64,000 nt of DNA, taken from assembly GCA_900314685.1 (NCBI GenBank), contig OMWE01000013.1, forward strand, positions 1-64,000. The letters are read 5' to 3'. This document shows, piece after piece, positions 32,201 through 40,013 of the stretch (positions within the stretch are counted from its first letter, which is position 1; every line of letters begins with the position of its first letter). This DNA comes from an uncultured Actinomycetes bacterium. GTDB taxonomy: Bacteria > Actinomycetota > Coriobacteriia > Coriobacteriales > Atopobiaceae. The notes beneath the pieces are model-generated. The model was not told the origin of the DNA. It saw nothing but the letters and a program-made list of their open reading frames with translations, and searched no databases. The position numbers were made by a program, and so were the translations under genes.

Positions 32201-32660
32201 CGCACTCGTCGGCCGCTTCGGGCCAGCGGCCCGCGCGCAGCATGGGGCGGTTGAGGTAGTCGGGGTCGTCGGACGCCACCGTGTAGAGGCCCGTGACCTC
32301 GGAGTCCGCGGCCGCGTCGGTGTCGATCGAGGTGATGCGGGCGGCCTCCTGCTCGTCGCCGATGGAGACCATCACGTCGCAGCTCCGGGCGGGCATGGCC
32401 GCCTCGACGCCCTCGACCGACCGCACGCGGTCCACGTCGCCATCGGAAAAGCCCAGCGTGGAGACCACGCGCAGGTCCCAGAGGTTGGTCCCGTCGTACC
32501 AGCGGTCGGCGGCCGCTCGCATGTCGGGGCCGGTCATCTGCAGGCCGGCGAAGAAACCGCAGCCCAGCGCCACGATGCCCATGATCGCCAGGAAACGCCC
32601 CAGCGACCCGCGGATCGATCGGACGACCTCGCGCCGGAACATGTGCGGACGGGCCGGCAT
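29238..32660 (-). CDS. Large FtsX/MacB-type ABC transporter permease with coiled-coil domain
   Basis: This encodes 1140 residues. It begins with the FtsX-like start RREVVRSIRGSLGRFLAIMGIVALGCGFFAG (one membrane helix), followed by an extracytoplasmic MacB-PCD-like region. Residues 250-545 are a long Ala/Gln/Glu/Arg-rich coiled coil. A first FtsX domain follows with three helices (about 575-690), then MFRYKRRF-like FtsX linker, a second periplasmic region, and a final three-helix FtsX domain ending MRRKLDGVSMVESLKSVD. This is the YhgE/LolE-like exporter design that uses ATP hydrolysis for mechanotransmission rather than pumping. The ATPase gene lies 9 bases upstream. Substrate unknown. Confidence 0.9.
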   Translation of the reverse strand: MPARPHMFRREVVRSIRGSLGRFLAIMGIVALGCGFFAGLQMTGPDMRAAADRWYDGTNLWDLRVVSTLGFSDGDVDRVRSVEGVEAAMPARSCDVMVSIGDEQEAARITSIDTDAAADSEVTGLYTVASDDPDYLNRPMLRAGRWPEAADECVVSSDAVDGFAVGDTVEVLYGAEDLDDTLAVRTFRVVGAVSSSDYPYTASFGSTTLGSGQIDEYLYVQDAAFAEDMPYTEIFATVAGAADELSESDAYQDTVDRVKDRLEDREGALATARRDDLRDEAQSRLDERRAEYEREKTDAQARLADAAAQLEDSHTELEQGEGDYADGLASYRSGVRELASQRESAQSRLAAAEQQIADGQAQLDAQVAQLDASAEAVEQARAGIPALTDGIAQTDAGIAQAREQAAAALAAQLGQQPTDEQVDALLAENVDYQQALATRSALADQLTQAQAAVDAYDQGRAAAAAAQDKLDVSTRELATQRAAAQKQLAAAQARLDAAQEQLSSSRAQLDAGWADYQAGKAEYDRQRAEADERFADAEHDLDAAQDEIDSIEMPDIYLLDRTQSEGAATYHADAGRIDRIADVFPAMFFLVAALVALTTMTRMVEDDRIQIGTYKALGYGTATIASKYLAYAAIAGTAGAAAGTLVLTQVLPYIITNSYAIIYATPLLSFPMPIDPAIALASGGLGVGVTLLATWGAVVSSLRATPAELMLPRAPKAGKRILLERAGGLWRRVSFSWKVTLRNLFRYKRRFAMTVIGIAGCTALLLVGFGLHDAIWDIIDRQFGPVIHYDTTVGLDESSTTADVDAVVDYLEGTGATNIVRARQENMQAGSDTYTGSLRVAVLIPQDAAGFADAVTFKDRVSQARLSFGADDVYLPEKTASLLGVGVGDRIRLYDQDTIGNAVGEGRRLTVTGVTENYVGNLVYVGRDAWAEVSGTASVEAGGSGSADGDTPAGAEGAEPVFATLFCARGTRVGDTRLARELHDLRGVSTVTFTDETIETYRTMLGVVNLIVVVLIVSAAALAFIVLYNLTNINIDERIREIASLRVLGFTRREVHAYVFREIALLAVIGDALGMVAGTYLARFVVVTAEVDYVMFGRVIHPTSYLYSFGLTLVFAALVLVMMRRKLDGVSMVESLKSVD

Positions 32661-32669
32661 GGCGACCGC

Positions 32670-33371
<702 letters not shown>

Positions 33372-33390
33372 GACGCCTCCCCTCGGCCGC

Positions 33391-33624
33391 CTACCAGCGC
33401 TCGTCGTCGCGGCTGTGACGGCTGCGGCCGTCGGCCCTCTTGCCATCGCGGTGGCGCTCGAAGCCCAGGTAAATGAGGGCGATGCCCACCAAAAGGAGGA
33501 CCAGCATCACGAGCGTCTCGGCAAACGACGGGAACCTCTGCGCGCCGGCGACGAGTTGCGACGCCGCGACCGCCACCAGGACGACCCCGGCCAGCGTCTC
33601 GACTATGGGCGGCACTCCCCGCAT
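33391..33624 (-). CDS. Small two-helix membrane protein
   Basis: This 77-residue protein starts at ATG 33624 with GAGGGG 9 bases upstream (ATG 33648 is an alternative). Two hydrophobic helices (about 7-27 and 35-53) are followed by a strongly basic/acidic tail (RHRDGKRADGRSRHSRDDE). It ends 19 bases before the ATPase start, so it is probably the first gene of the exporter operon. No family recognised. Confidence 0.65.
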   Translation of the reverse strand: MRGVPPIVETLAGVVLVAVAASQLVAGAQRFPSFAETLVMLVLLLVGIALIYLGFERHRDGKRADGRSRHSRDDERW

Positions 33625-33689
33625 GCTATGTTCCCCTCTCGGTTGCATCTATCGTGTCTATGATAACGCGACGAGCCGATACGTTCGTC

Positions 33690-33809
33690 TTACCACTCGT
33701 AGGTCCAGCCGGGCTTGCCGGTAAGCGACGCGAACGTGGCCGTGCCGTGCTCGAAATAGGGTAGCCCCTTCTCGAAGTCCCGACGTCTGTGGTCAACTAT
33801 ACCCCGCAC
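33690..33809 (-). pseudogene. Possible 3' remnant of a gene (39 codons)
   Basis: A frame ending in TAA 33690-33692 reads YFEHGTATFASLTGKPGWTYEW at its C-terminus, which is protein-like. The only start is GTG 33809 without a ribosome site. It may be the end of a decayed gene. Family not recognised. Confidence 0.3.
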
Positions 33810-33933
33810 GCCTGCATTTCCATACAGTCTCAGGCATCTCTGGGCGACGGCGGGCGCGGCGCTGCGTGAGACGCCGGGTCGCCACGAGCCTCAGGCGTGG
33901 GAACTAGGGGTTGCGGTCCCCCTGCGCGCGCAT

Positions 33934-34206
33934 CAGGCTACCGGTACGCTGTTTAGGACTTCCTCTACGCACATCAGGACTCCCGGTACGCAGTTTAGGA
34001 CACCCAGTACGCATCCGAGCGGATAATGCCGTGCGGCGGAGCCATGCCCGCGTGACGCCAACTCGAAAAAACGCAGGTAGAGACGCTGCATACATTGGTT
34101 TTAGGTTTGATAAATCGCAAATGACACGGTCCCGAGCGTACTGGTTGTCCTAACCTGCGTACCGGTAGTCCTAAACAGCGTACCGATAGTCCTAATGTGC
34201 GTACTG
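33934..34206. repeat. Convergent array of short repeats (word GTACGC...TTTAGGAC)
   Basis: On the left, four imperfect units carry (C)GGTACGC(A/T)GTTTAGGACT-like words (33934-34016). On the right, four units of the exact inverse (AGTCCTAAACAGCGTACCG type, 34136-34206) occur at about 22-base spacing. The last right unit overlaps the 3' end and stop of the symporter gene. About 120 bases between the clusters hold no gene. The array could form a large cruciform or expose many binding sites. Confidence 0.75.
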
Positions 34207-35193
34207 ATCGGACTCACCCGTGCCGACGGCCGGCGCATCGTGGGCGGCGAGGTAGCGCTCCATCACGCGGCCGGACAGCGCGGCGAGGAACTGCTGGAAG
34301 AGCGTGCCGATCATCACGGGAAAGAGGGTCGCCGCCGGGAAGTAGCGCATGGCGATGACCGCGCCCGCCGAGATGTTGCGGACGCCGCAGGAGAAGGTCA
34401 GCGCGATGAAGCGCCCGCGCGGCTGCCGGGTGGCCAGGCCGATCAAAAAGCCCGCCGTGTAGCCAAACACCGAGAAGAAGAGCACGAAGAGCATGACCTC
34501 CACCAGGGAGGGCGTGAGGTGGAAGAGGAAGCTCGAGATGCCCGTCGAGTTGATGGAGACAATCAGGGGCAAGAGGATGCGCGCGAGCGGAGAAAGTGCA
34601 GGAGAGAGCGTCTGTTTGCCCCAGCCGTGCGTGAGCTCGTTGGTGGCGGTGCCCGCGATGGCCGGCAGGGCGATCATAAAGATCATGTCGCGCATCATGC
34701 CGACGGTGTCCACGGTGACGGAGGCGCCCACCAGCAGCTTCACGGTCGCGGGGATCGAGAAGGGCGCAAGCAGCGTGCTGACCAGCAGCGTCGCGAGGCC
34801 GAGCGAGATGTCGCCCCCAAAGAGGCTGATCCACATGATGGTCGAGGATCCGACAGGCACGGCGTACTCCAGCGCAAAGCCCGTGAGGATGTCGCTGCCG
34901 TGCGGCGCGCCCGAAAAGAGCAGCGTCCCCAGCCCAAAGGCGAGCAGCGGCACAAAGACATGCACAAAGACGAGCGCGATCAGCAGCGGCGCCGGACGGC
35001 GGAGGACGTCGCGCAGGCCGCTGACCTCGTTGCCCAGCGAGTTCTGGTAGGTCATGAGCGCGAAGAGCACGGGCACCGCGGGCTTCATCCACGAGAGGGT
35101 CTGCGGGAAAAAGACGCCGATCGCGAGACCCATGGGGATGATGACCAGCATGTGGCCGGCCAAAAACCTGCCCAGCCGCTGCCATGCCTGCAT
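34192..35193 (-). CDS. Bile acid:sodium symporter (BASS) family transporter
   Basis: This encodes 333 residues from ATG 35193 with AGGGGG upstream. Eight to ten hydrophobic helices fill the protein. Typical BASS features are the opening FLAGHMLVIIPMGLAIGVFFP, FALEYAVPVGSSTIMW in the first core half, and ALTFSCGVRNISAGAVIAMRYFP in the second, the broken-helix crossover region that binds sodium. Family members carry bile acids, pantoate or other organic anions. In a gut actinobacterium a bile acid or organic acid is possible, but the substrate cannot be read. The gap 35194-35547 upstream has three GAGGTAT words (near 35373, 35451, 35521) and no other gene. Confidence 0.88.
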   Translation of the reverse strand: MQAWQRLGRFLAGHMLVIIPMGLAIGVFFPQTLSWMKPAVPVLFALMTYQNSLGNEVSGLRDVLRRPAPLLIALVFVHVFVPLLAFGLGTLLFSGAPHGSDILTGFALEYAVPVGSSTIMWISLFGGDISLGLATLLVSTLLAPFSIPATVKLLVGASVTVDTVGMMRDMIFMIALPAIAGTATNELTHGWGKQTLSPALSPLARILLPLIVSINSTGISSFLFHLTPSLVEVMLFVLFFSVFGYTAGFLIGLATRQPRGRFIALTFSCGVRNISAGAVIAMRYFPAATLFPVMIGTLFQQFLAALSGRVMERYLAAHDAPAVGTGESDQYAH

Positions 35194-35547
35194 GTCTTCC
35201 CCCTGCCTGCGCCTCCCCGGCGCGCCGCCCACGAAATAGCGTGGCGTGCACGCCACCTGCGAATTCACGCGCCTATCAACAGTACCCCCAACCCCGCGGC
35301 GTCACAAATCCATCACTCGCGCGCCCGCGGCCCCGCTGTGCGTCCGCGGCCCCGTCAATCGAACATGCTGTGAGGTATCTGAGACGGCAACGTCCGTTCT
35401 GATGATGTCCGGCCCATGTGCAATACTTGGAACAAAGGTACCTGAATAGAGGTATCTTTTCGCACATTTTGGCGCAAACGGAGACCACGCATAGCAACGA
35501 TTGTTCTAGCTGCGGCTTTATGAGGTATTGGGGTACGGGGAGGACAC

Positions 35548-35937
35548 ATGGTCAGGTCGGGGGGCATGGGTGTGCTGCCGCGCGGCGAGCCTTTTGGCCG
35601 CGGCGGGCTGGAGCCCAGCCTGTCCGAGCCCATGCCGCAACGGCGCGTGTGGTCGTCCGCCCCCATCCCCACCCGCGAGAAGCGCTACGTGGAGGTCGTC
35701 GCGGTCACCGACCGGGAGGGCAAGGTCACACCACTACGGATCGTCTGGCAAGACGGGCGCGTCTTTGACATCACGGACGTCACGGCCTGCGACCGCGCGT
35801 ACTCCAAGGCGGCGCACCAGTACGTCACGCGCTACACGATTCGCGTGCGCGACCATCCCACGTACCTCTTCTACGAGGGGCCGCGGTGGTTTGTGGAGGC
35901 CAAGATCGGCGGCCGCATCGCCGGCGGCCTGCGATGA
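35548..35937 (+). CDS. Conserved hypothetical protein, DUF6504-like
   Basis: This encodes 129 residues from ATG 35548 with GGGGAGG upstream. The first 40 residues are a Gly/Pro/Arg-rich tail. Residues 45-120 are a compact beta-rich unit: KRYVEVVAVTDREGKVTPLRIVWQDGRVF, then VTRYTIRVRDHPTYLFYEGPRWFVEAK. This pattern (a basic W-x-D/N-G-R-x-F strand and a closing RWFVE) recalls small actinobacterial and firmicute proteins such as DUF6504. No function is known. It stands alone before tRNA-Leu. Confidence 0.6.
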   Translation: MVRSGGMGVLPRGEPFGRGGLEPSLSEPMPQRRVWSSAPIPTREKRYVEVVAVTDREGKVTPLRIVWQDGRVFDITDVTACDRAYSKAAHQYVTRYTIRVRDHPTYLFYEGPRWFVEAKIGGRIAGGLR

Positions 35938-35970
35938 GCACAAGAATTTCTTCACTTTCCAAATTGGTGC

Positions 35971-35998
35971 TTGCACAGCGCGGCGAACGTGTTATTAT
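35971..35998 (+). promoter_or_regulatory. tRNA-Leu promoter
   Basis: TTGCAC (35971-35976) and TATTAT (35993-35998) are separated by 16 bases, with the tRNA beginning 21 bases after the -10. Confidence 0.8.
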
Positions 35999-36018
35999 GT
36001 TCCTCGCTTCAAAACCAC

Positions 36019-36109
36019 GTCGGAGTGGCGGAATTGGCAGACGCGCTAGCTTGAGGTGCTAGTGACTGACTAAAAGGTCGTGCGGGTTCAAGTCCCGCCT
36101 CCGACACCA
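36019..36109 (+). tRNA. tRNA-Leu (GAG)
   Basis: A class II tRNA with a long variable arm. The acceptor strands GTCGGAG and CTCCGAC pair. The anticodon stem CTAGC-TTGAGGT-GCTAG gives GAG. The T-arm is GCGGGTTCAAGTCCCGC and ACCA is encoded. Confidence 0.95.
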
Positions 36110-36117
36110 GACCTTTC

Positions 36118-36140
36118 AGGACCCTGCGGGGTCCTTTTTT
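36118..36140 (+). terminator. Terminator of tRNA-Leu
   Basis: AGGACCC, a 4-base loop and GGGTCCT are followed by a T-run to 36140. Confidence 0.85.
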
Positions 36141-36242
36141 GTTGCCTCGCCGATCACGCAGCATACACGACGCCGCCCCCGGTCCCAGCGGACCCGGGGG
36201 CGGCGAAGTCGTGCGATTGGCAGGACGGATGCTGCGTCTCCC

Positions 36243-37403
36243 CTACAGCGCGTCCTCGTAGATGCTCACGACGGCGTCCTTGTCCAGCGGGACAAAGGAG
36301 CCCAGCGTGCGCTTCTCGGCGCTGGCCGCCATGGCCGCAAAATTGGAGCTGTCGGGCACACCGATCCCGCGCAGCGTGGAGGGGATGCCCAGCGTGCCAA
36401 AGAGGAAGTCGCGTGTGCGGGCGATGGCCTCCTTGGCGGCGGCCATGTCGTCCCCCGCCGTCACGCCCCACACGTTGCGCCCGTAGGTGGCGAAGTAGGG
36501 AGCGGTCTTCTCGCTCAGGATGTGCTCCATCCAGACCGGGGTCAGCACGGCCAGGCCCTCGCCGTGGGTCACGTCGTAGTAGGCGGAGAGCTCGTGCTCC
36601 ATGGGGTGGCAGACCCAGCCGACGGCGAGGCCCGCGCCCGCGATGCCGCTGATAGCGTGGCTGGCCGTCCACATGAGATTGGCGCGCGCCTCGTAGTCGT
36701 CAGGGTGCGCGAGCGCCACGGGGGCGTTGTCGATGATGGTCCGCAGCAGGCCCTCGCCGAAGCGGCGCTGCAGGTCGGCGCCCGGCTCGAAGGAGAAGTA
36801 GTTCTCAAAGGTGTGGCTCATCATATCCGCCGAGCCCGACGCGGTCTGCCTGCGCGAGACGGTGAAGGTGTAGGTGGGATCCAGGATGGAGATCGTGGGA
36901 TAGACGCACGGCGACTTGAGGGCCAGCTTGGCGGGGACGTCCAGGTTGGAGATCACGGCGGTGCCGTTGGTCTCGGAACCCGTGGCGGCCAGGGTCAGCA
37001 CGTCAAAGACGGGCAGGGCCGCGGCGACCTTGGAATTGTCCAGCACCAGGTCCCAGGCGTCGCCGTCGTACTTGGCGCCGGCCGCGATGGCCTTGGACGA
37101 GTCGATCGTGGAGCCGCCGCCGATGGCCAGCACCATGTCGATGCCCTCGTCCTTGCAGATCTGGGCGCCGCGGTTGACGGTGGTCACGCGCGGGTTGGGC
37201 TCGACGCCGCCGAGCTCCGTGACCTCGACGCCGACGCTCGTCAGCAGGTCCATGGCGCGGTCGTAGATGCCGTTGCGCTTGATCGAGCCGCCGCCGTACA
37301 CCAGCAGGGCCTTCTTGCCGTAGTCGGCAAGCTCGGTCAGGTGTTCGATCTGGCCCTTGCCGAAATAGACCTTGGTAGGCAGGCTAAAAGCAAAGTTCTT
37401 CAT
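36243..37403 (-). CDS. Iron-containing alcohol dehydrogenase (BdhA/YqhD-like)
   Basis: This 386-residue enzyme begins MKNFAFSLPTKVYFGKGQ, the standard opening of NADPH-dependent butanol/aldehyde-type dehydrogenases. The nucleotide-binding GGGS motifs are VYGGGSIKRNG and AIGGGSTIDSSKAI. Metal ligands are the Asp and His of GSADMMSHTFENYF and the two histidines of GWVCHPMEHELSAYYDVTHGEGL. It reduces aldehydes to alcohols in fermentation. The divergent spacing upstream holds a palindrome and direct repeats that may be its operator. Confidence 0.92.
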   Translation of the reverse strand: MKNFAFSLPTKVYFGKGQIEHLTELADYGKKALLVYGGGSIKRNGIYDRAMDLLTSVGVEVTELGGVEPNPRVTTVNRGAQICKDEGIDMVLAIGGGSTIDSSKAIAAGAKYDGDAWDLVLDNSKVAAALPVFDVLTLAATGSETNGTAVISNLDVPAKLALKSPCVYPTISILDPTYTFTVSRRQTASGSADMMSHTFENYFSFEPGADLQRRFGEGLLRTIIDNAPVALAHPDDYEARANLMWTASHAISGIAGAGLAVGWVCHPMEHELSAYYDVTHGEGLAVLTPVWMEHILSEKTAPYFATYGRNVWGVTAGDDMAAAKEAIARTRDFLFGTLGIPSTLRGIGVPDSSNFAAMAASAEKRTLGSFVPLDKDAVVSIYEDAL

Positions 37404-37422
37404 ACGCGCTCCTTCTCATGCC

Positions 37423-37483
37423 GTCATATGACAGACAAGACCATCCTAGCCGCGGCACATGACATGCAGGTAAACATGACATG
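37423..37483 (-). promoter_or_regulatory. Palindrome and direct repeats upstream of the alcohol dehydrogenase
   Basis: GTCATATGAC is a perfect 10-bp palindrome (37423-37432), and ACATGACATG occurs at 37457-37466 and 37474-37483. All share the word ATGAC or its complement. They lie 20-80 bases before the ATG 37403, so they are candidate regulator sites. The regulator is not adjacent. Confidence 0.45.
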
Positions 37484-37523
37484 CTGGCAATAAAAGCGCG
37501 AAGAAGGACGAGCGCGCAAAGAA

Positions 37524-37544
37524 GGACCCGCGCAAGGCGGGCCC
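37524..37544 (-). terminator. Probable terminator of the XRE-aminotransferase gene
   Basis: On the minus strand GGGCCCGC-CTTGC-GCGGGTCC is followed by TTCTTT, 43 bases past the stop at 37587. Confidence 0.5.
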
Positions 37545-37586
37545 TCGTCGATCAGTTGCCGCTCGCAGGCGCGTGCCGCACCGCAC

Positions 37587-39320
37587 CTACTGCCGGTAGT
37601 AGCGCAGGAAGTCCTCAAGCGCGTCCATAGCCTCGTGCAGCGTGTGCTTGCGCGGCAGGTAGACGACGCGGAAGTAGCCGGGCTTCTCCCAGTTGAAGCC
37701 CTTGCCGGCCACGACGAGCACGTGCTTGTCTTTGAGCAGGTCGAGGGCGAATTGATCGTCGTCCGTGATATGGAACTTGTCGGGGTCTAGGCGCGGGAAG
37801 ATGTAGAAGGCCGCGTCGGGCTTGTACACCGAGACGCCGTCCATCGCAGAGAGGCGCTCGTACACATACTCGCGCTGCTCGTAGATGCGGCCGCCCGGCA
37901 CCAGCAGCTGCTGGGAGCGCTGCACGCCGCCCAGGCAGGTCTGCACGATGGACTGCGCGGGCACGTTGGAGCACAGGCGCATGTTGGACAGCATGTTGAT
38001 GCCGTCGATGTAGTCCTTGGCCAGGCGTTTGTTGCCGGAGAGGCTCATCCAGCCGATGCGGTAGCCGGCGATCATGTGGCTCTTGGAGAGGCCGTTGAAG
38101 GTCACGCAGAAGAGGTCCGGCGCCAGGCTGGCGATCGAGGTGTGCTGCTTGCCGTCCATCACGAGACGGTCGTAGATCTCGTCGGAGAAGATCACCAGCT
38201 GGTGCTCGCGGGCGACCTCGACGATCTCCTCCAGCACCTCGCGCGGGTAGAGGGAGCCCGTTGGGTTGTTGGGGTTGATGATCACGATGCCCTTGGTGCG
38301 GTCGGTGATCTTGGAGCGGATGTCCGCGATGTCGGGGTACCAGTTCTGCTGCTCGTCGCAGACATAGTGGACCACATGGCCGCCGGCCAGGGTCGCCGTG
38401 GCGGTCCACAGCGGGTAGTCGGGGCTGGGGATCAGGATCTCGTCGCCGTCGTCCAAAAAGGCGGACATGGCCAGGTTGATGAGCTCGGAGGCGCCGTTGC
38501 CGGTATAGATGTCCTCGACGTCCACGTTGGGGATGTTCTTGAGCTGGTCGTACTGCATGATGGCCTTGCGCGCCGTGAAGAGGCCGCGGCTGTCGGAATA
38601 TCCCTCGCACTCGGTCAGCTGGTCCTGCATGTCCTTGACGACCTCGTCGGGCGTGCGGAAGCCAAAGGGCGCGGGGTTGCCGATGTTGAGCTTGAGCACG
38701 TGGATGCCCTGGTCCTCCATGCGGTTGGCCTCTTCGAGGACGGGACCACGGACGTCGTACAGGACGTTGTCGAGCTTGTGGGACTTGGTGAAGGTGCGCA
38801 TACGGGCCTCCTGATGGTGTGCGGGCGATTGTTTGCGTGCGGGTAATTGCTTGTGTACGGGCGATTGTTTGCCAGATGCCGCGGCGCCTGAGCCGGTAGC
38901 TTCTCCCGCGGCAAGACGAACTGTCGGAGCGGGGGTAAGACGGACGGTGGGGGCTGCTGCCGATGCGACCTGCCTCATGGCGGGGGCTGCGGAGGGCACG
39001 GCTTGCCCCTTGCTAGCTCGCGCCCCGGGTGGTGCCGCGCCGCCGGCGAGCCAGTCTTTGTCCACCTCGAGGAGCTCGGCGAGCGCCGCCATGACCTGCG
39101 GCCGCGGGGTGGTCTTGCCGCTCACGTACTGCGACAGCTGGCTTTTGCCCAGCTTGATGCCGCGAGCGGCAGCCAGACGGAGCAGGTCGACCTGCTTCAG
39201 GCCCCGCTCCCCCATCGCCTGGGCGAGCCGGTCAGCAAAGGTGGCCGTCTCCGCGGACTCCCGCATCGGGTGATCTTCTTTCGAGCGGTCCGCTATCGAT
39301 TCCGTCGGCTGCTGAGGCAT
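37587..39320 (-). CDS. XRE-type HTH fused to an alanine-type aminotransferase, with a second internal start
   Basis: This is a 577-residue open frame from ATG 39320 (GGAG upstream). Residues 27-85 are an XRE/Cro HTH (FADRLAQAMGERGLKQVDLLRL, SQLSQYVSGKTTPRP). Residues 86-172 are a low-complexity linker with repeats (APTVRL; KQSPxHxQ). Residues 173-577 are a full class I aminotransferase close to AlaA/AlaC: NIGNPAPFGF, GNGASELINL, NPNNPTGSLY, and the PLP lysine in NGLSKSHMIAGYRIGW. ATG 38799-38801 starts exactly at the enzyme, with AGGAGG 5 bases upstream (38807-38812). So both a fusion and a free 404-residue enzyme could be made. The HTH probably binds the repeats at 39332-39415. Confidence 0.88.
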   Translation of the reverse strand: MPQQPTESIADRSKEDHPMRESAETATFADRLAQAMGERGLKQVDLLRLAAARGIKLGKSQLSQYVSGKTTPRPQVMAALAELLEVDKDWLAGGAAPPGARASKGQAVPSAAPAMRQVASAAAPTVRLTPAPTVRLAAGEATGSGAAASGKQSPVHKQLPARKQSPAHHQEARMRTFTKSHKLDNVLYDVRGPVLEEANRMEDQGIHVLKLNIGNPAPFGFRTPDEVVKDMQDQLTECEGYSDSRGLFTARKAIMQYDQLKNIPNVDVEDIYTGNGASELINLAMSAFLDDGDEILIPSPDYPLWTATATLAGGHVVHYVCDEQQNWYPDIADIRSKITDRTKGIVIINPNNPTGSLYPREVLEEIVEVAREHQLVIFSDEIYDRLVMDGKQHTSIASLAPDLFCVTFNGLSKSHMIAGYRIGWMSLSGNKRLAKDYIDGINMLSNMRLCSNVPAQSIVQTCLGGVQRSQQLLVPGGRIYEQREYVYERLSAMDGVSVYKPDAAFYIFPRLDPDKFHITDDDQFALDLLKDKHVLVVAGKGFNWEKPGYFRVVYLPRKHTLHEAMDALEDFLRYYRQ

Positions 39321-39331
39321 GCCGTCTCCAA

Positions 39332-39415
39332 AAGTTCAATTTCGAAGTTCAAGAATAAAGTTCAATGTGCATGCAGCATAGCACGTCTTCTCGTCTTGTA
39401 AAGTTCAAAGTTCAA
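39332..39415 (-). promoter_or_regulatory. Five AAGTTCAA words upstream of the XRE-aminotransferase gene
   Basis: Copies lie at 39332-39339, 39345-39352, 39358-39365, 39401-39408 and 39408-39415. The first three are 13 bases apart and end 11 bases from the start codon at 39320. The region is AT-rich. Clustering in front of an HTH-encoding gene suggests autoregulation; 13-base spacing is not a full helical turn multiple, so pairs may face different sides. Confidence 0.65.
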
Positions 39416-39479
39416 ATTCAGCGGACATGCGGATAAAGTGTGGTGATGAAAGGCGGGAAAAATTAATCGAAAAAAGTCC

Positions 39480-39508
39480 TTGCATTCACTGCTCGGGTAG
39501 GCAATAAT
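39480..39508 (+). promoter_or_regulatory. Promoter of the tRNA-His/tRNA-Lys operon
   Basis: TTGCAT (39480-39485) is followed after 17 bases by AATAAT (39503-39508), 44 bases before tRNA-His. Confidence 0.6.
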
Positions 39509-39552
39509 AGCTTTCGCGCTGCGGGGCTGACCGCCCACGCGAGGGCGAGATG

Positions 39553-39629
39553 GTGGGTGTAGCTCAGTTGGCCAGAGCGCCGGACCGTGGCTCCGGAGGT
39601 CGTGGGTTCGAGACCCACTACCCACCCCA
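39553..39629 (+). tRNA. tRNA-His (GTG)
   Basis: The anticodon loop CCGTGGC gives GTG. The characteristic extra G-1 is at 39552 opposite the discriminator C. The T-arm is GTGGGTTCGAGACCCAC and CCA is encoded. Confidence 0.95.
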
Positions 39630-39642
39630 TACAATTGAATAC

Positions 39643-39718
<76 letters not shown>

Positions 39719-39729
39719 TTCAGATCTTC

Positions 39730-39756
39730 GAACGCCCCTCCGGGCGTTCTTTTTTA
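39730..39756 (+). terminator. Terminator of the His/Lys tRNA operon
   Basis: GAACGCCC and GGGCGTTC (39730-39737, 39742-39749) with a 4-base loop are followed by T6. Confidence 0.9.
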
Positions 39757-39772
39757 TGGGTACTCCTCTCCA

Positions 39773-40010
39773 ACACCGACAGAAGCAGATCTATCAGCCC
39801 CCACACCGACGGAAAGCCTCCGTTTACTCTTCACGCCGACGGAAGGTGTCCGATTTCAGGAAACTCGCTTTTCCCGCGCCGACTGAAGGGCTCCGTCGCT
39901 GCAAACCCCCAGCTCAGCCTTCGACGGACGCCTTCCGTCGGCGGTGGGTCCCGAAAATCGGGGGGGCTTCCGTCGGCGTGGAAGCAAATCGGAGGCCTTC
40001 CGTCGGCGTG
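39773..40010. repeat. Convergent array of short repeats (word CGCCGACGGAAGG)
   Basis: Left units ACACCGACAGAAG, ACACCGACGGAAAG, ACGCCGACGGAAGG and GCGCCGACTGAAGG lie between 39773 and 39890. From about 39925 three units of the inverse (CCTTCCGTCGGCG) follow, the last ending 3 bases before the stop of the anti-sigma gene. The design matches the array at 33934-34206, but the word is different. No gene lies in it. Confidence 0.75.
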
Positions 40011-40013
40011 AGG

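Noticed and set aside
33934..34206. CRISPR array
   Set aside because: Units are imperfect, 10-20 bases, unevenly spaced, and change orientation midway. There are no constant-length spacers and no cas genes.
39773..40010. CRISPR array
   Set aside because: Same reasons: short variable words in two orientations and no regular repeat-spacer structure.
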